Below are positions 1-9,091 of a stretch of DNA of 64,000 nucleotides, piece after piece. Position numbers and translations under genes: made by a program. Origin of the DNA: Gammaproteobacteria bacterium. GTDB lineage: Bacteria > Pseudomonadota > Gammaproteobacteria > Pseudomonadales > Azotimanducaceae. The notes beneath the pieces were generated by a model that searched no databases, was not told the origin of the DNA, and saw only the letters and a program-made list of their open reading frames with translations. Numbering within the stretch: position 1 is the stretch's first letter; each line of letters begins with the position of its first letter. The stretch is from assembly GCA_009846005.1 (NCBI GenBank), contig VXYL01000070.1, positions 341,699 through 405,698 of the forward strand, given 5' to 3'.

Positions 1-64
1 GGTTATGTTTCTCATATCACGAAAATAGTGATTCACGAACTTCGTGTCAATCTCAAGCCATCTC

Positions 65-124
65 GCGCATTGAGGACACACACGCGTGGCGCATTGAGGA
101 TGGCGCATTGAGGACACACACGCG
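65..124. repeat. Short imperfect tandem repeat
   Basis: Three copies of the 12-base core GCGCATTGAGGA lie at 65-76, 89-100 and 103-114. The first and third copies continue with ACACACACGC, so 65-86 and 103-124 are identical 22-base units. The repeat sits just downstream of the stop of the first minus-strand gene. Nothing else is recognisable in bases 1-146. Confidence 0.8.
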
Positions 125-146
125 AACCGTTCTGACAGGGCCGCTG

Positions 147-1037
147 TCAGTCCCCGACCAACCTGTTGACCGCAACGCGCGTATCGGGATTCAGATCCTG
201 GTTGGGATCGACCAGGTGACCGGCCGGGAAGCGGACAGAGACCGGCGGGGCGGACGTATCGAGGCACAGATGGTGGTTGTTGTCCCGGTCCCCCAGGTCC
301 GCAAGCGCCGCCGGAACGATCTCGTGACGCGAGCCATCCGAGCGCTCCACGGTCACGCGATAGAGTGTGCGTTCGGCGTCGCCGGCTTCGTCGCCATCAG
401 GCCGTCGCACGCCGCCGGCCCAAGTTGCCCGCACCACCTGTCGAGTACCTCCCGGACAGGCGGACCCCCGGTCCCCTGTTGACCGCCCGCCCTCGGGCAC
501 TACCTCCGCCAGCACGAGAGAGGGACCGGCGCCGAGCGGGGTGACATGCGTCTGCGTTCCGCGAAAATTCACTGAACCGCCAGACGTTCCATCCGAGAAC
601 AGGTCGTCGACAACGAGCACTTTCACCGGCGGGTCGTCGGCCGCGTCGCCGAACTCGCCGATGAGGAGTACGGTCCTGAGTTCGCCTGCATCGGTCGCCG
701 GCCTGAAGGTGGAGCAGATGGGGGTGCGTTCAGTACCGGACCGCGTGACGATCCGGAAGTCCTCGGGCTGCAGCGTCTCGGTGTCCAGCGTATGGGACAG
801 CACAACCGGCATGCCATCCTTGCCGGCTGCGCCCAAGCAGATGCGATTTGCCCCGAAGGGCAGGTTGTTGTCCAGCCCGAAAAAGGCGGACAGCGGACGC
901 GCTTCCCGGTTGTTCGCAGCGTGCGCGACCGGTGCCGGGGCCACGCAAATCGCCGCGAAGCCGGCCGCGACGACGTAGAGCGTCGCCTTAACCCCGAACT
1001 GCATCCAACCTCGTCGGTTCATCACCACGGTCGCCAT
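147..1037 (-). CDS. Secreted protein of unknown function
   Basis: A 296-residue protein of no family I recognise. The N-terminus (MATVVMNRRGW, then a hydrophobic stretch ending near AHAANN at about residue 40) looks like a signal peptide, so it is probably exported. The mature part has four cysteines in short motifs such as NRICLG and HHLCLD and is rich in acidic loops; no enzyme motif is visible. The ATG at 1037 was chosen because AGGGG lies about nine bases upstream; an ATG at 1022 and a longer frame starting at 1112 are possible. The start region overlaps a degenerate copy of the hairpin repeat seen elsewhere in the window. It follows the xylose genes on the same strand, but no functional link can be shown. 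Confidence 0.7.
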   Translation of the reverse strand: MATVVMNRRGWMQFGVKATLYVVAAGFAAICVAPAPVAHAANNREARPLSAFFGLDNNLPFGANRICLGAAGKDGMPVVLSHTLDTETLQPEDFRIVTRSGTERTPICSTFRPATDAGELRTVLLIGEFGDAADDPPVKVLVVDDLFSDGTSGGSVNFRGTQTHVTPLGAGPSLVLAEVVPEGGRSTGDRGSACPGGTRQVVRATWAGGVRRPDGDEAGDAERTLYRVTVERSDGSRHEIVPAALADLGDRDNNHHLCLDTSAPPVSVRFPAGHLVDPNQDLNPDTRVAVNRLVGD

Positions 1038-1048
1038 AAGGGTGTCCC

Positions 1049-1249
1049 CTACAAGAAGATTCTCAGGTATTCGAGGAATCCAACGCCGTATCGTTCCCGG
1101 TATGTGAACCAAGTGATCACGGCCACGCCGAAGACCGCGACGAACGAAACCGCGAGTACCGCAACGGCGGCGATGAGTGCATCGTTCTTCAGCAGCCGCA
1201 GGATGCGCCGGGCGACGGTGAGCTGCTTCTGAGTGCGCCCGGTTTGCAC
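1049..1249 (-). CDS. Small single-pass membrane protein
   Basis: A 66-codon frame starting with GTG eight bases after the xylA stop. The first 30 residues are basic (QTGRTQKQL, ARRILRLLKN); then one strongly hydrophobic span (AAVAVLAVSFVAVFGVAVIT) is followed by a short tail with aromatic and charged residues (YRERYGVGFLEY). This is the pattern of an inner membrane protein with its N-terminus in the cytoplasm. It is too short for standard calls and the frame runs on upstream into xylA out of frame, so the start is uncertain. No family was recognised. The hydrophobic span with basic flank, and third positions that are mostly G or C, argue for a real gene. Co-transcription with xylA is likely from the spacing. 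Confidence 0.45.
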   Translation of the reverse strand: MQTGRTQKQLTVARRILRLLKNDALIAAVAVLAVSFVAVFGVAVITWFTYRERYGVGFLEYLRIFL

Positions 1250-1257
1250 GCGTTTAG

Positions 1258-2574
1258 CTATCTCACGAACCGGGAGACGATGTTCTCGAGGAGTTCCTGG
1301 CGGCCGCTGATCGGGGCCAGATCCGCCTTCGCCGTGTGGACATGGCTCGCCAGACTTGCGAAGTCCATGTCGCCGTTCAGGATGCGTTGCCCGAACGCGT
1401 CGTCCCATCCCGAGTAGCGGTTCGCGACGTGCTCGGCCAGTTCGCCGGATTCGATCAACGCCGCTGCGTTCAACAAGCCCCGCGCCAAGGTGTCCATGCC
1501 GCCGATGTGGCCGTAGAAGAGATCCTCCCGGGCGACGCTTAAGCGGCGCAGCTTGGCGTCGAAATTGAATCCGCCGCTGCCGAAGCCGCCTGCGCGCAGG
1601 ATCTCGTAGAGCACCAGGGTCGCCTCCTCGGCGCTGTTCGGGTACTGGTCGGTGTCCCAGCCGTTCTGGGGATCGCCGCGATTGGCGTCGATGCTGCCGA
1701 AGATGCCGTGCGCGATGGCGTACGCGACCTCGTGCTGGAAGGTGTGGCCGGCAAGCGTGGCATGGTTGCACTCGATGTTGAGCTTGAACTCGTCGGTCAG
1801 GCCATACTTCTGCAGGAAGGCGTAGCAAGCGGCACTGTCGAAGTCGTATTGGTGCTTGGTGGGCTCGCACGGCTTCGGTTCGATGAGCAGCGTGCCCTGA
1901 AAGCCGATCTTGTGCTTGTGTTCGACCACCATTTGCATGAAACGGCCAAGCTGGTCGGATTCGCGCTTGAGGTCGGTGTTCAATAGCGTGTCGTAGCCTT
2001 CGCGACCGCCCCAGAGCACGTAGTTCTCGCCGCCCAACTGGTGGGTGAGTTCGAGGGCGGTCTTCACCTGGGCGGCGGCATGGGCGAACACTTCCGGATT
2101 GGGATTGGTCGCGGCGCCCGCCGCGTAGCGGGGATGGCCGAACAGGTTTGCTGTCCCCCAAAGGAGCTTGATTCCGTTTTGCTCCATCGCACCCGCCATG
2201 TCCTCGCCGATGGCAAGCAGGTGTCGCTCCGTCTCGGCTAAGGTGGACCCCTCGGGCGCGACGTCGCGGTCGTGGAAGCAGAAGTAGGGCGCCGTCAGTT
2301 TCGCGATGAACTCGAATCCGGCCGCGAGCTTCTCTCTCGCCGCGGCCATGGGGTCCGCACTACCGTTGGCCCAAGGCCGGTCCCAAGTGCCGGTGCCGAA
2401 CACATCCGACCCCGGTGCGTCGAAGGAATGCCAATAGCAGACCGCCAAGCGCAGGTGCTCCCTCATCGTCTTGCCAAGGACTTCGGCGTCGGCATCGTAG
2501 TAGCGGAAAGCCAGCGGGTCGGTGGACTCCGGACCCCGATACCGAATCGTGTCCACGTCCGGAAAGAAGCTCAT
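1258..2574 (-). CDS. xylA: Xylose isomerase
   Basis: Converts D-xylose to D-xylulose in the cytoplasm, the first step of the isomerase pathway. The 438-residue protein matches the family length (E. coli about 440). The catalytic histidine motif CFHDRD is at residues 99-104 and the metal ligands are in [20 protein letters not shown] and SIDANRGD. The ATG at 2574 was chosen because GGAG sits nine bases upstream; the ATG at 2583 directly abuts that GGAG and is less likely. xylB lies 59 bases upstream on the same strand, so the two probably form one xylose operon. No xylose transporter or XylR regulator is in view. Confidence 0.97.
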   Translation of the reverse strand: MSFFPDVDTIRYRGPESTDPLAFRYYDADAEVLGKTMREHLRLAVCYWHSFDAPGSDVFGTGTWDRPWANGSADPMAAAREKLAAGFEFIAKLTAPYFCFHDRDVAPEGSTLAETERHLLAIGEDMAGAMEQNGIKLLWGTANLFGHPRYAAGAATNPNPEVFAHAAAQVKTALELTHQLGGENYVLWGGREGYDTLLNTDLKRESDQLGRFMQMVVEHKHKIGFQGTLLIEPKPCEPTKHQYDFDSAACYAFLQKYGLTDEFKLNIECNHATLAGHTFQHEVAYAIAHGIFGSIDANRGDPQNGWDTDQYPNSAEEATLVLYEILRAGGFGSGGFNFDAKLRRLSVAREDLFYGHIGGMDTLARGLLNAAALIESGELAEHVANRYSGWDDAFGQRILNGDMDFASLASHVHTAKADLAPISGRQELLENIVSRFVR

Positions 2575-2633
2575 GTCGGCCATCTCCAAGGTGTCCCCGT
2601 CGGGATTATGGCCTTTTTGCGTGGCACTTGCGG

Positions 2634-4088
2634 TCAGGCGTCGTGCAGCCCCGGGAAGCGCTCCTTGAGGTCGTCGTAAAGGGCGCGATAGGTCGGAAAC
2701 CGCGCCAGGGACCGCTCGGTCTCCTCGGAGGATGCCTGTACCGTCTCGACCACCGGGGCCTGGGGGCAGACCTCGGCCGGATCGCCTCCCCGGTGACCCA
2801 GGGCAGCTAGCCGCGCGGCACCTAGAGCGGGGCCAACCGCAGCATCCTCCCGGTAGGTCAGCGGCCGCCCCAGGGCGGCGGAGAGAATGCGGCCCCAATA
2901 CACGCTTCGGGCACCGCCGCCGATCACGCTGACCTCGCCGATGTTGGCGCCGGCCTCCTCAAGCACCCGCTGACCATCGGCCAGCGCAAAGCCGACGCCT
3001 TCGAGTACGGCGTAGGCGAGGCGGGCGCGGTCGACGTCGTGATCGAGTCCCACGAACGCGCCGAGCGCATTGGCGTCGTTGTGGGGGGTGCGTTCGCCCG
3101 AAAGATAGGGCAGAAAGTAGAGGCTGCCGGGACCCGCGCCCGACGATTCGACCTCACCGATGAGCGCGGCTTCCGAATCCGCGCCAGTGAGGGCGGTCAC
3201 CCAGGTCAGCGCGCTGGCCGCGGAGAGGATCACCGACATCTGGTGCCACATGCCCGGGAGCGCGTGGCAGAAGGCGTGGACGCCGCCTTGCGGGTTGGGT
3301 CGATAGGCCGAGTCCGGCACGAAGTAGACCCCGGAGGTGCCGAGCGACAGGAAACTCACCCCCTCCACGACGACGCCCGCTCCGACCGCGCCCGCGGCTT
3401 GGTCGCCGGCACCGCCAACGACGGGCACGCACTTCATTCCCCAATCGTGAGCGACATCCAAGCGCAGTTCGCCGGCCACTTCCGAGCCCTCCACCAGCCG
3501 CGGCATATGCGCGAGCGAAAGGCCCGTTGCGTCCAGCATGCGTTCCGAGTAACGCCGTCCACCCACATCGAGCCATAGCGTGCCCGAAGCATCGGACATG
3601 TCGCTCGCGAACTCGCCCGTCATGCGGTAGCGCAAGTAGTCCTTGGGCAGGAGCACCGTCCGCGTCCGCTCAAATGTCTCCGGTTCGTGCCGACGCACCC
3701 AGAGCAACTTCGGTGCCGTGAAGCCCGGCATGGCGCGGTTGCCGGTCAACGCCGGCACGTCGACCGCGGCTTCGAGTTCCCGGCACTCCGACTCCGAACG
3801 TCCATCGTTCCAGAGAATCGCGTTGCGCAGGACCCGTCCGCCGTCGTCGAGCAGAACGGCACCGTGCATCTGCCCTGAGAGGCCGATGGCGTCGATCCTC
3901 GGCGCGTAGTCCTTGAGCCGCCGAACCGCGGCATCGGTTGCCCGCCACCAGTCCTCCGGCGACTGTTCGCTCATCCGGGGTCCGGGCCGCGAGACGGTGA
4001 GATTCTCGCTGGCCTCGGCGACGACCTCGCCGGCGTCGGTGACCACCGCCTTGACGGCGGACGTTCCGAGATCAATACCTAGGTACAT
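2634..4088 (-). CDS. xylB: Xylulokinase
   Basis: Phosphorylates D-xylulose to xylulose 5-phosphate with ATP, feeding the pentose phosphate pathway. FGGY-family kinase of 484 residues, normal for XylB. The N-terminal phosphate-binding loop reads [15 protein letters not shown], the conserved DGGRV and LWNDGRS motifs follow, and the catalytic aspartate lies in [12 protein letters not shown] near residue 230. It is the first gene of the minus-strand xylose pair, followed by xylA after 59 bases. The gene upstream, dsbA, stops 31 bases away and is unrelated, so the pair could be read from a promoter in that gap or from further upstream. Confidence 0.96.
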   Translation of the reverse strand: MYLGIDLGTSAVKAVVTDAGEVVAEASENLTVSRPGPRMSEQSPEDWWRATDAAVRRLKDYAPRIDAIGLSGQMHGAVLLDDGGRVLRNAILWNDGRSESECRELEAAVDVPALTGNRAMPGFTAPKLLWVRRHEPETFERTRTVLLPKDYLRYRMTGEFASDMSDASGTLWLDVGGRRYSERMLDATGLSLAHMPRLVEGSEVAGELRLDVAHDWGMKCVPVVGGAGDQAAGAVGAGVVVEGVSFLSLGTSGVYFVPDSAYRPNPQGGVHAFCHALPGMWHQMSVILSAASALTWVTALTGADSEAALIGEVESSGAGPGSLYFLPYLSGERTPHNDANALGAFVGLDHDVDRARLAYAVLEGVGFALADGQRVLEEAGANIGEVSVIGGGARSVYWGRILSAALGRPLTYREDAAVGPALGAARLAALGHRGGDPAEVCPQAPVVETVQASSEETERSLARFPTYRALYDDLKERFPGLHDA

Positions 4089-4119
4089 GTTCGCGTCGAG
4101 TTGATTTCGACGCGGCGTT

Positions 4120-4803
4120 CTAGCCCGTCGGCGATGTGGGCGCTTGTTCGCCGACGCCCCCTTGTGCGGCCTGGACCTCCCGCTCCGCGCGTTCCTTCGC
4201 GAGCAGGTGGTTTACAACCAGCAGCATGCCTTCAGCGCTTCCTGCCGACACGGTGTCGACGAGATAGCGACCGTTGACGATTATCGTCGGCGTTCCCTGG
4301 ACCCGGTACAGGCGCGTTTGCGCGTCGGCCTGGCGAACCCGTGTCGCGATTGCGAACGAGTCGAACATGCGCGCGAACTCTTCCTCGTCGACCCCCGCCT
4401 GGGTCTCGAACATTCGTCGGATCATTTGCGGACGACTCATGTCGATGCCGTAGTCGTGGATATTCTCGAACATCGGCATGTGCACTTTTGCCAGAACATC
4501 CAGCTCCTTCGCGGTGTAGAAGGCCTGGGCCAGGGTTCTCAAGTTCCGTGTCGCCATTGGCACTCGATGGAAGTCGACGTCGTCACCTTGGGCCAGGACC
4601 CATGCGTTCAAGATGGGTTCAAGCTGATAGCAGTGGATGCAGCCGTAGGAGAACACCTCCACCACCTCGATCTTGTCGGGATCGCGGGTCTCGACGGGAA
4701 CCGGCAGCTTGAAGTAGTCCTTGCGCTCCCTGAATTCCTGGGCGGGGACGGCAATCGCCGCTGCCACGGCTACGACAGCAAGAGATCGGGCGACAAGGTT
4801 CAT
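4120..4803 (-). CDS. dsbA: Thiol:disulfide interchange protein DsbA
   Basis: Periplasmic oxidoreductase that introduces disulfide bonds into exported proteins. The 227-residue protein starts with a signal peptide (MNLVARS, then an alanine and valine rich core ending about residue 21). The active site is CIHC at residues 55-58, where the usual DsbA motif is CPHC, so the redox potential may differ a little. The cis-proline loop (VQGTPTIIV) is present. The longer frame to 4899 has no support; ATG 4803 gives a clean signal peptide. The C-terminus carries a charged, probably disordered tail. It follows cytochrome c4 by 49 bases, the same pairing as in Pseudomonas. Confidence 0.95.
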   Translation of the reverse strand: MNLVARSLAVVAVAAAIAVPAQEFRERKDYFKLPVPVETRDPDKIEVVEVFSYGCIHCYQLEPILNAWVLAQGDDVDFHRVPMATRNLRTLAQAFYTAKELDVLAKVHMPMFENIHDYGIDMSRPQMIRRMFETQAGVDEEEFARMFDSFAIATRVRQADAQTRLYRVQGTPTIIVNGRYLVDTVSAGSAEGMLLVVNHLLAKERAEREVQAAQGGVGEQAPTSPTG

Positions 4804-4852
4804 CGGTTTGCCTTCGCGGACGACGAGCCGCATTAGACCGTGCCGGTATCCG

Positions 4853-5503
4853 TCAGTGCAATCCCAACACGTAGTTGGCGACGGCGGTGATCTCCCCATC
4901 GGACATGTTCGCCGCCGTTTGGCGCATCATGCCTTCGTAGTCGCCCGCGTCGGTTCTGCGCTGACCTTCGCGATACGCCTTGAGTTGCTCCACCACATAG
5001 GCAGTGCTCTGCCCGGACAAGCTCGGAAAGCCGGCGAGCGCGTTGCCGCTACCGTCCGGTGCATGGCACGCGGTGCATGCCGCCACTTGCTTGGCGACGA
5101 TGCCGCCCCGGTAGATCGCCTCGCCGAGTTCGATACCCTCCCGCGACGCCTGGGCAACCCTGCTCGGCTGGCTAGCGTAGAACACGGCCATGTCCTCGAG
5201 ATCCTGGTCGGTCATGTTGTCCAATTGACCCGCCATGTCCCCGGGGTCCCGGTCACCGTCGCGCATGAGCTTCATCTGCCGGAAGAGGTAACGTGCGCTC
5301 TGGCCAGCGATGTGGGGATAGCCGGCGATTAAGGAATTGCCATCTTCCCCGTGGCAGGCGATGCAGGTCTTCGAGGCGAGCACGCGCCCAGCAGCGGCGT
5401 CGCCTGGGCGCAGCTCGTCGTCGTTCTGGGCAGCTGAGCCATGCGACACACCGACAACCGCACACAGCGTGCCAATCCCAATGATCGTTCGCGATCTCAC
5501 CAT
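4853..5503 (-). CDS. Diheme cytochrome c4
   Basis: Periplasmic electron carrier, usually donating to terminal oxidases. The 216-residue protein has a signal peptide ending near SHGSAAQ and two similar c-type domains, each with a heme-binding CXXCH: CIACH near residue 47 and CTACH near residue 142. The axial methionines are likely in DNMTDQD and ANMSDGE. The length and two-domain layout fit c4. It is divergent from engB across 99 bases, and heads a likely minus-strand transcript with dsbA. A TATAAT on the minus strand at 5595-5590 points toward this gene, but no convincing -35 was found. Confidence 0.94.
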   Translation of the reverse strand: MVRSRTIIGIGTLCAVVGVSHGSAAQNDDELRPGDAAAGRVLASKTCIACHGEDGNSLIAGYPHIAGQSARYLFRQMKLMRDGDRDPGDMAGQLDNMTDQDLEDMAVFYASQPSRVAQASREGIELGEAIYRGGIVAKQVAACTACHAPDGSGNALAGFPSLSGQSTAYVVEQLKAYREGQRRTDAGDYEGMMRQTAANMSDGEITAVANYVLGLH

Positions 5504-5602
5504 GACCCCACGAAAGTTCTCGAAAACAACCCCGCCGGCGGCGTAATCGGCCGCTGGGGTCGCTAGACTCCGTCTTCCCGAGCGGCGGGATTATATAGCA
5601 CC

Positions 5603-6220
5603 GTGAACAACGAGGGACTGCCCCCGGCAACTGCGCCACACCCGCTGGCGAGCGAGTTCCTCACGAGCGCCGACCGGCTGGAAGCCTGTCCGCGGGACGA
5701 CGTTCCCGAAGTGGCATTCGCCGGACGCTCGAACGCGGGCAAGTCGAGTACGTTGAACCGCCTAACCGGCCGCCGCCAGCTTGCTCGCGTGAGCAAAACA
5801 CCCGGTCGTACCCAGCTCATCAACTTCTTCGCGGTGAACGCAGGCGGTCGGCTTGTGGACCTACCCGGCTATGGCTACGCCCGCGCAGCCAAGTCGAGCC
5901 GAGAGGCTTGGGGCCAAGCCGTGGACCAGTATCTGAACCGACGGACTAACCTGGTCTGCATCGTTCTGGTGATGGACGCCCGCCATCCGCTCAAGCCTTT
6001 CGACCGGGACATGATCGACTGGTGCGCCGGCCGGTCGATGCCGCTCCTCGCGCTGCTCAACAAAGCCGATAAGCTAGGACGCGGCGAACGCGCCAGGGTT
6101 CTTCGCTCCGTCGAAGCCGAAGTGCCGCCGGACACCCTGACACTGTTGTTCTCGGCTGCAACCGGACTGGGTGCCGACGAAGCGATTGTGGCGGTTCGGG
6201 AGCAGCTGAATCGCGGCTAA
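5603..6220 (+). CDS. engB: Ribosome biogenesis GTP-binding protein EngB (YihA/YsxC)
   Basis: Small essential GTPase that acts in late assembly of the 50S ribosomal subunit. The 205-residue protein has the G1 loop GRSNAGKSS near residues 42-50, the G2 threonine in KTPGRTQ, G3 DLPGYGYA and G4 NKAD. The start is GTG at 5603. It sits between cytochrome c4 (divergent) and polA (convergent), a placement also seen in Pseudomonas and E. coli relatives. The gene ends 17 bases before a pair of hairpin repeats that fill the gap to polA and could act as a two-way terminator. Confidence 0.96.
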   Translation: MNNEGLPPATAPHPLASEFLTSADRLEACPRDDVPEVAFAGRSNAGKSSTLNRLTGRRQLARVSKTPGRTQLINFFAVNAGGRLVDLPGYGYARAAKSSREAWGQAVDQYLNRRTNLVCIVLVMDARHPLKPFDRDMIDWCAGRSMPLLALLNKADKLGRGERARVLRSVEAEVPPDTLTLLFSAATGLGADEAIVAVREQLNRG

Positions 6221-6237
6221 GCTTAAGACCGACGGCC

Positions 6238-6301
6238 GTAGGGGATGGTCTTGTCCCGTCCCGTTCCCCATCATGCGGGCGACGACAAGCGTCGTCCCTA
6301 C
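6238..6301. repeat. Inverted pair of hairpin repeats between engB and polA
   Basis: Two 25-base hairpin units face each other. The first (6238-6262) begins GTAGGG, has loop CTTGT and right arm CCCGTC. The second (6277-6301) is the reverse form: left arm GACGACG, loop ACAAG, right arm CGTCGTC, ending CCCTAC. The fixed edges and loop are those of the window-wide family described in the findings. The location between the convergent ends of engB and polA suits a terminator or processing role. Confidence 0.8.
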
Positions 6302-6352
6302 GCCCGCTGCCCAACATTGCTCAACTGTCGAGATGGGAACCGCTCAGGACCG

Positions 6353-9046
6353 CTAGTGCGCCTCGTCCCAGTTGTCTCCGACACCAACGTCGACGACTAG
6401 CTCCACGGCGAGATCCGCGGCATCGCGCATCCTCGCCGTCACTTCGGTCACGGTCTTGGCGATGTCGTCCTCCGCCACCTCGAGAACCAGTTCGTCGTGG
6501 ACCTGCATGATCATCGCGGCGTCGAGGTCGGAGTCCCGGAAGAACGCGTCCACGGCAACCATGGCGCGCTTGATGATGTCCGCCGCCGTGCCCTGCATGG
6601 GCGCGTTGATGGCGGCCCGCTCGGCGGCCTGACGACGCATGCGGTTGCGGTCGTTGATCTCGGGCAGGTACAGCCGCCGACCGAAGTGCGTCTCCACGAA
6701 GCCGTCGTCGCCGGCCTGCGCACGGGTCCGTTCCATGAACACGTGGACCTCTGGATAGCGCTGGAAGTAGCGGGTGATGTATTCCTCGGCGACATGGCGC
6801 GTCACGCCAAGCTGCTGGCCTAGGCCGAACGCGGACATGCCGTAGATCAGCCCGAAATTGATGGCCTTGGCACTGCGCCGCTGATCGTCCGAGACCGCTT
6901 CCAAAGCGCAACCGAAGACCTCCGCGGCCGTCGCGCGGTGGATGTCGTCGCCGCTCTCGAAGGCGCGGACCAGGCCCGTGTCACCCGACAAGTGGGCCAT
7001 GATGCGGAGCTCGATCTGCGAATAGTCCGCGGCAACGAGTTTCTTTCCCGGCGGCGCCACGAAAGCCTGGCGGATTCTGCGGCCTTCGGCGGTACGGATT
7101 GGAATGTTCTGCAGGTTGGGGTCCGCCGACGACAACCGGCCGGTGGCGGCCACGGCCTGGTTGTAGGAGGTATGGATGCGACCGGTGCGCTGGTTGATCT
7201 CGTGGGGAAGCGAGTCCGTGTAGGTGGACTTCAGCTTGGAAAGCGATCGGTGCTCGAGGATGATCGACGGCAGTTCGTAGCCCCGCGATGCGAGTTCCTG
7301 AAGCACCGGCTCCGCCGTCGACCGCTGGCCCTTCTGGGTCTTGCGCAACGCTGGCAGCTCGAGTTTGTCGTAGAGGATCTCCTGGAGCTGCTTCGGGGAA
7401 CCGAGATTGAAGGGCTCGCCCGCTTCTTCGAATGCTAGCTGTTCGAGTTCCTCCATGCCTCGCGCTAGCTCGCGGCTATGTTCCGCGAGCAAACCGGAAT
7501 CCACCAAGGCACCTCGACGTTCCATCCGGCCGAGAACGCCAAGCAACGGACGGTCGATCTCGTCGTAGACCTCCGCCAAGCGGGCCGTCGAATCCAGCCG
7601 GGGCCGCAGGGCCTCGTGCAACCGGGTCGCGAGGTCCGCGCGAGTCGCCGCGTAGTCGGCCGCCTCCACGATGTCGATCTGATTCATCGGACGCTGTTTC
7701 GTCCCCTTGCCTGCTAACGCTTCGAACGTCGGTGCTTCCCGCCCGAGGTACTTCTTGGCGACATCCTCCAATGCGTGGCGGCGCGCACCGACGCTGTCGA
7801 CCACGTAGGACTCCAGCATCGTGTCATTGCCCACGCCAGCGAGTTCGATCCCGAACCGGGCCAGGATGTTGCTCGCGTGCTTCAAGTCCTGACCGGTCTT
7901 GGCCACCGCTGCATCCTCGAGGACCGGCCCGGCGGCGTCCAGGAATTCACTCCAACCGAGTTGGGCGGGCGCCCCAAGGTAGTCGTGCCCGACCGGAACG
8001 TAGGCCGCCTCCCCCGTCTCGACGCCGAGCGCCACGCCCACGGGCTCGCTTTCCATGAATCGGCCCGGTGTGGTCTCAACGGCGAGCGTCAGTCTCGCCG
8101 CCGCGCGCGCCCGCGCAAGCAGTCCTTCGAGGTCGTTCCGACTAAGAACAACTGCCGTCTCCAGCGGCGCTGTGGGCTCGGGTTCCGACATCCCCCCGCC
8201 GAGTTCCTCAAGCCAGGGTTTGAACTCGTAGCGCTCGAAATACTCGCGCAGTCTGTCTTCGTCCGGCGGGCGCGGTTCCAGTTCGGCAATACCAACGCCC
8301 AAGTCCACGTCGCACCGGATCGTCGCCAGCTCCTGGGACATCGGCAGCGTCTCCAGGCTGCCGCGCAGGTTGTCGCCGATCTTGCCCTTGATCTCGCCGG
8401 AGTGAGTGATCACTTCTGCCAGGGAGCCATATGTGCCCAGCCACTTTGCGGCCGTCTTCGGCCCCACCTTGGGCACGCCGGGGATGTTGTCGACGCTGTC
8501 GCCCATCAATGCCAAGTAGTCGACGATGAGCTCCGGCGGAACGCCGTACTGCTCGATGACACCGTCGCGATCAAGCGCGACATCGGACATAGTGTTGACC
8601 AGCGTGACGTGCTCGGAGACGAGTTGCGCCATGTCCTTGTCGCCGGTCGAGACGATCGTGCGGCGACCCGTGCGGGTGGCCTCCGCGGCGAGGGTGCCGA
8701 TGACGTCGTCCGCCTCGACGTCGGGAACCCGCAGCAGCGGCATGCCCATCGCCTCGATGATGTCGAAGATCGGCTCGATCTGGACGCGCAGGTCGTCGGC
8801 CATGCGCGGCCGATTGGCCTTGTATTCGGGATAGAGCTCGTTGCGGAAGGTCTTGCCGCCAACGTCGAAGACCACCGCGACGGGGCTATCCTCGTAGTCG
8901 TTGGCAAGCTTCCTGAGCATGCCGATCACGCCGCGGATGGCCCCGGTCGGGAAACCGCTCAGCGTGCGCAGGTCGGGCAGGGCGTAGAACGCGCGGAACA
9001 GGTAGGAGGAGCCGTCGACGAGCAGTAACGGTTTGTCGGCAGCCAT
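6353..9046 (-). CDS. polA: DNA polymerase I, proofreading site apparently lost
   Basis: Repair and Okazaki-fragment polymerase, 897 residues (E. coli 928). Domains in order: 5'-3' exonuclease (about 1-290, LVDGSSYLFRAF, VSTGDKDMAQLV, GDSVDNIPGVP); a 3'-5' exonuclease-like domain (about 310-480); and polymerase (about 490-897) with intact motifs A (DYSQIELRI), B (RSAKAINFGLIYG) and C (QVHDELVLEV). Aligned by eye with E. coli, the proofreading domain has alanine for Asp355, keeps Glu357, has alanine for Asp424 and arginine for Asp501, so proofreading is probably absent. The ATG at 9046 is preceded by GGAGGG; the longer frame to 9196 is not needed. Divergent from the DUF2782 gene. Confidence 0.96.
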   Translation of the reverse strand: MAADKPLLLVDGSSYLFRAFYALPDLRTLSGFPTGAIRGVIGMLRKLANDYEDSPVAVVFDVGGKTFRNELYPEYKANRPRMADDLRVQIEPIFDIIEAMGMPLLRVPDVEADDVIGTLAAEATRTGRRTIVSTGDKDMAQLVSEHVTLVNTMSDVALDRDGVIEQYGVPPELIVDYLALMGDSVDNIPGVPKVGPKTAAKWLGTYGSLAEVITHSGEIKGKIGDNLRGSLETLPMSQELATIRCDVDLGVGIAELEPRPPDEDRLREYFERYEFKPWLEELGGGMSEPEPTAPLETAVVLSRNDLEGLLARARAAARLTLAVETTPGRFMESEPVGVALGVETGEAAYVPVGHDYLGAPAQLGWSEFLDAAGPVLEDAAVAKTGQDLKHASNILARFGIELAGVGNDTMLESYVVDSVGARRHALEDVAKKYLGREAPTFEALAGKGTKQRPMNQIDIVEAADYAATRADLATRLHEALRPRLDSTARLAEVYDEIDRPLLGVLGRMERRGALVDSGLLAEHSRELARGMEELEQLAFEEAGEPFNLGSPKQLQEILYDKLELPALRKTQKGQRSTAEPVLQELASRGYELPSIILEHRSLSKLKSTYTDSLPHEINQRTGRIHTSYNQAVAATGRLSSADPNLQNIPIRTAEGRRIRQAFVAPPGKKLVAADYSQIELRIMAHLSGDTGLVRAFESGDDIHRATAAEVFGCALEAVSDDQRRSAKAINFGLIYGMSAFGLGQQLGVTRHVAEEYITRYFQRYPEVHVFMERTRAQAGDDGFVETHFGRRLYLPEINDRNRMRRQAAERAAINAPMQGTAADIIKRAMVAVDAFFRDSDLDAAMIMQVHDELVLEVAEDDIAKTVTEVTARMRDAADLAVELVVDVGVGDNWDEAH

Positions 9047-9091
9047 GCTAGATTCCCTCCGCATCGACACTAGCACAACGCCTCTCGCGCC

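Noticed and set aside
65-124. CRISPR array
   Set aside because: Only three short imperfect units with spacers of 2-12 bases; no array structure and no cas genes in the window.
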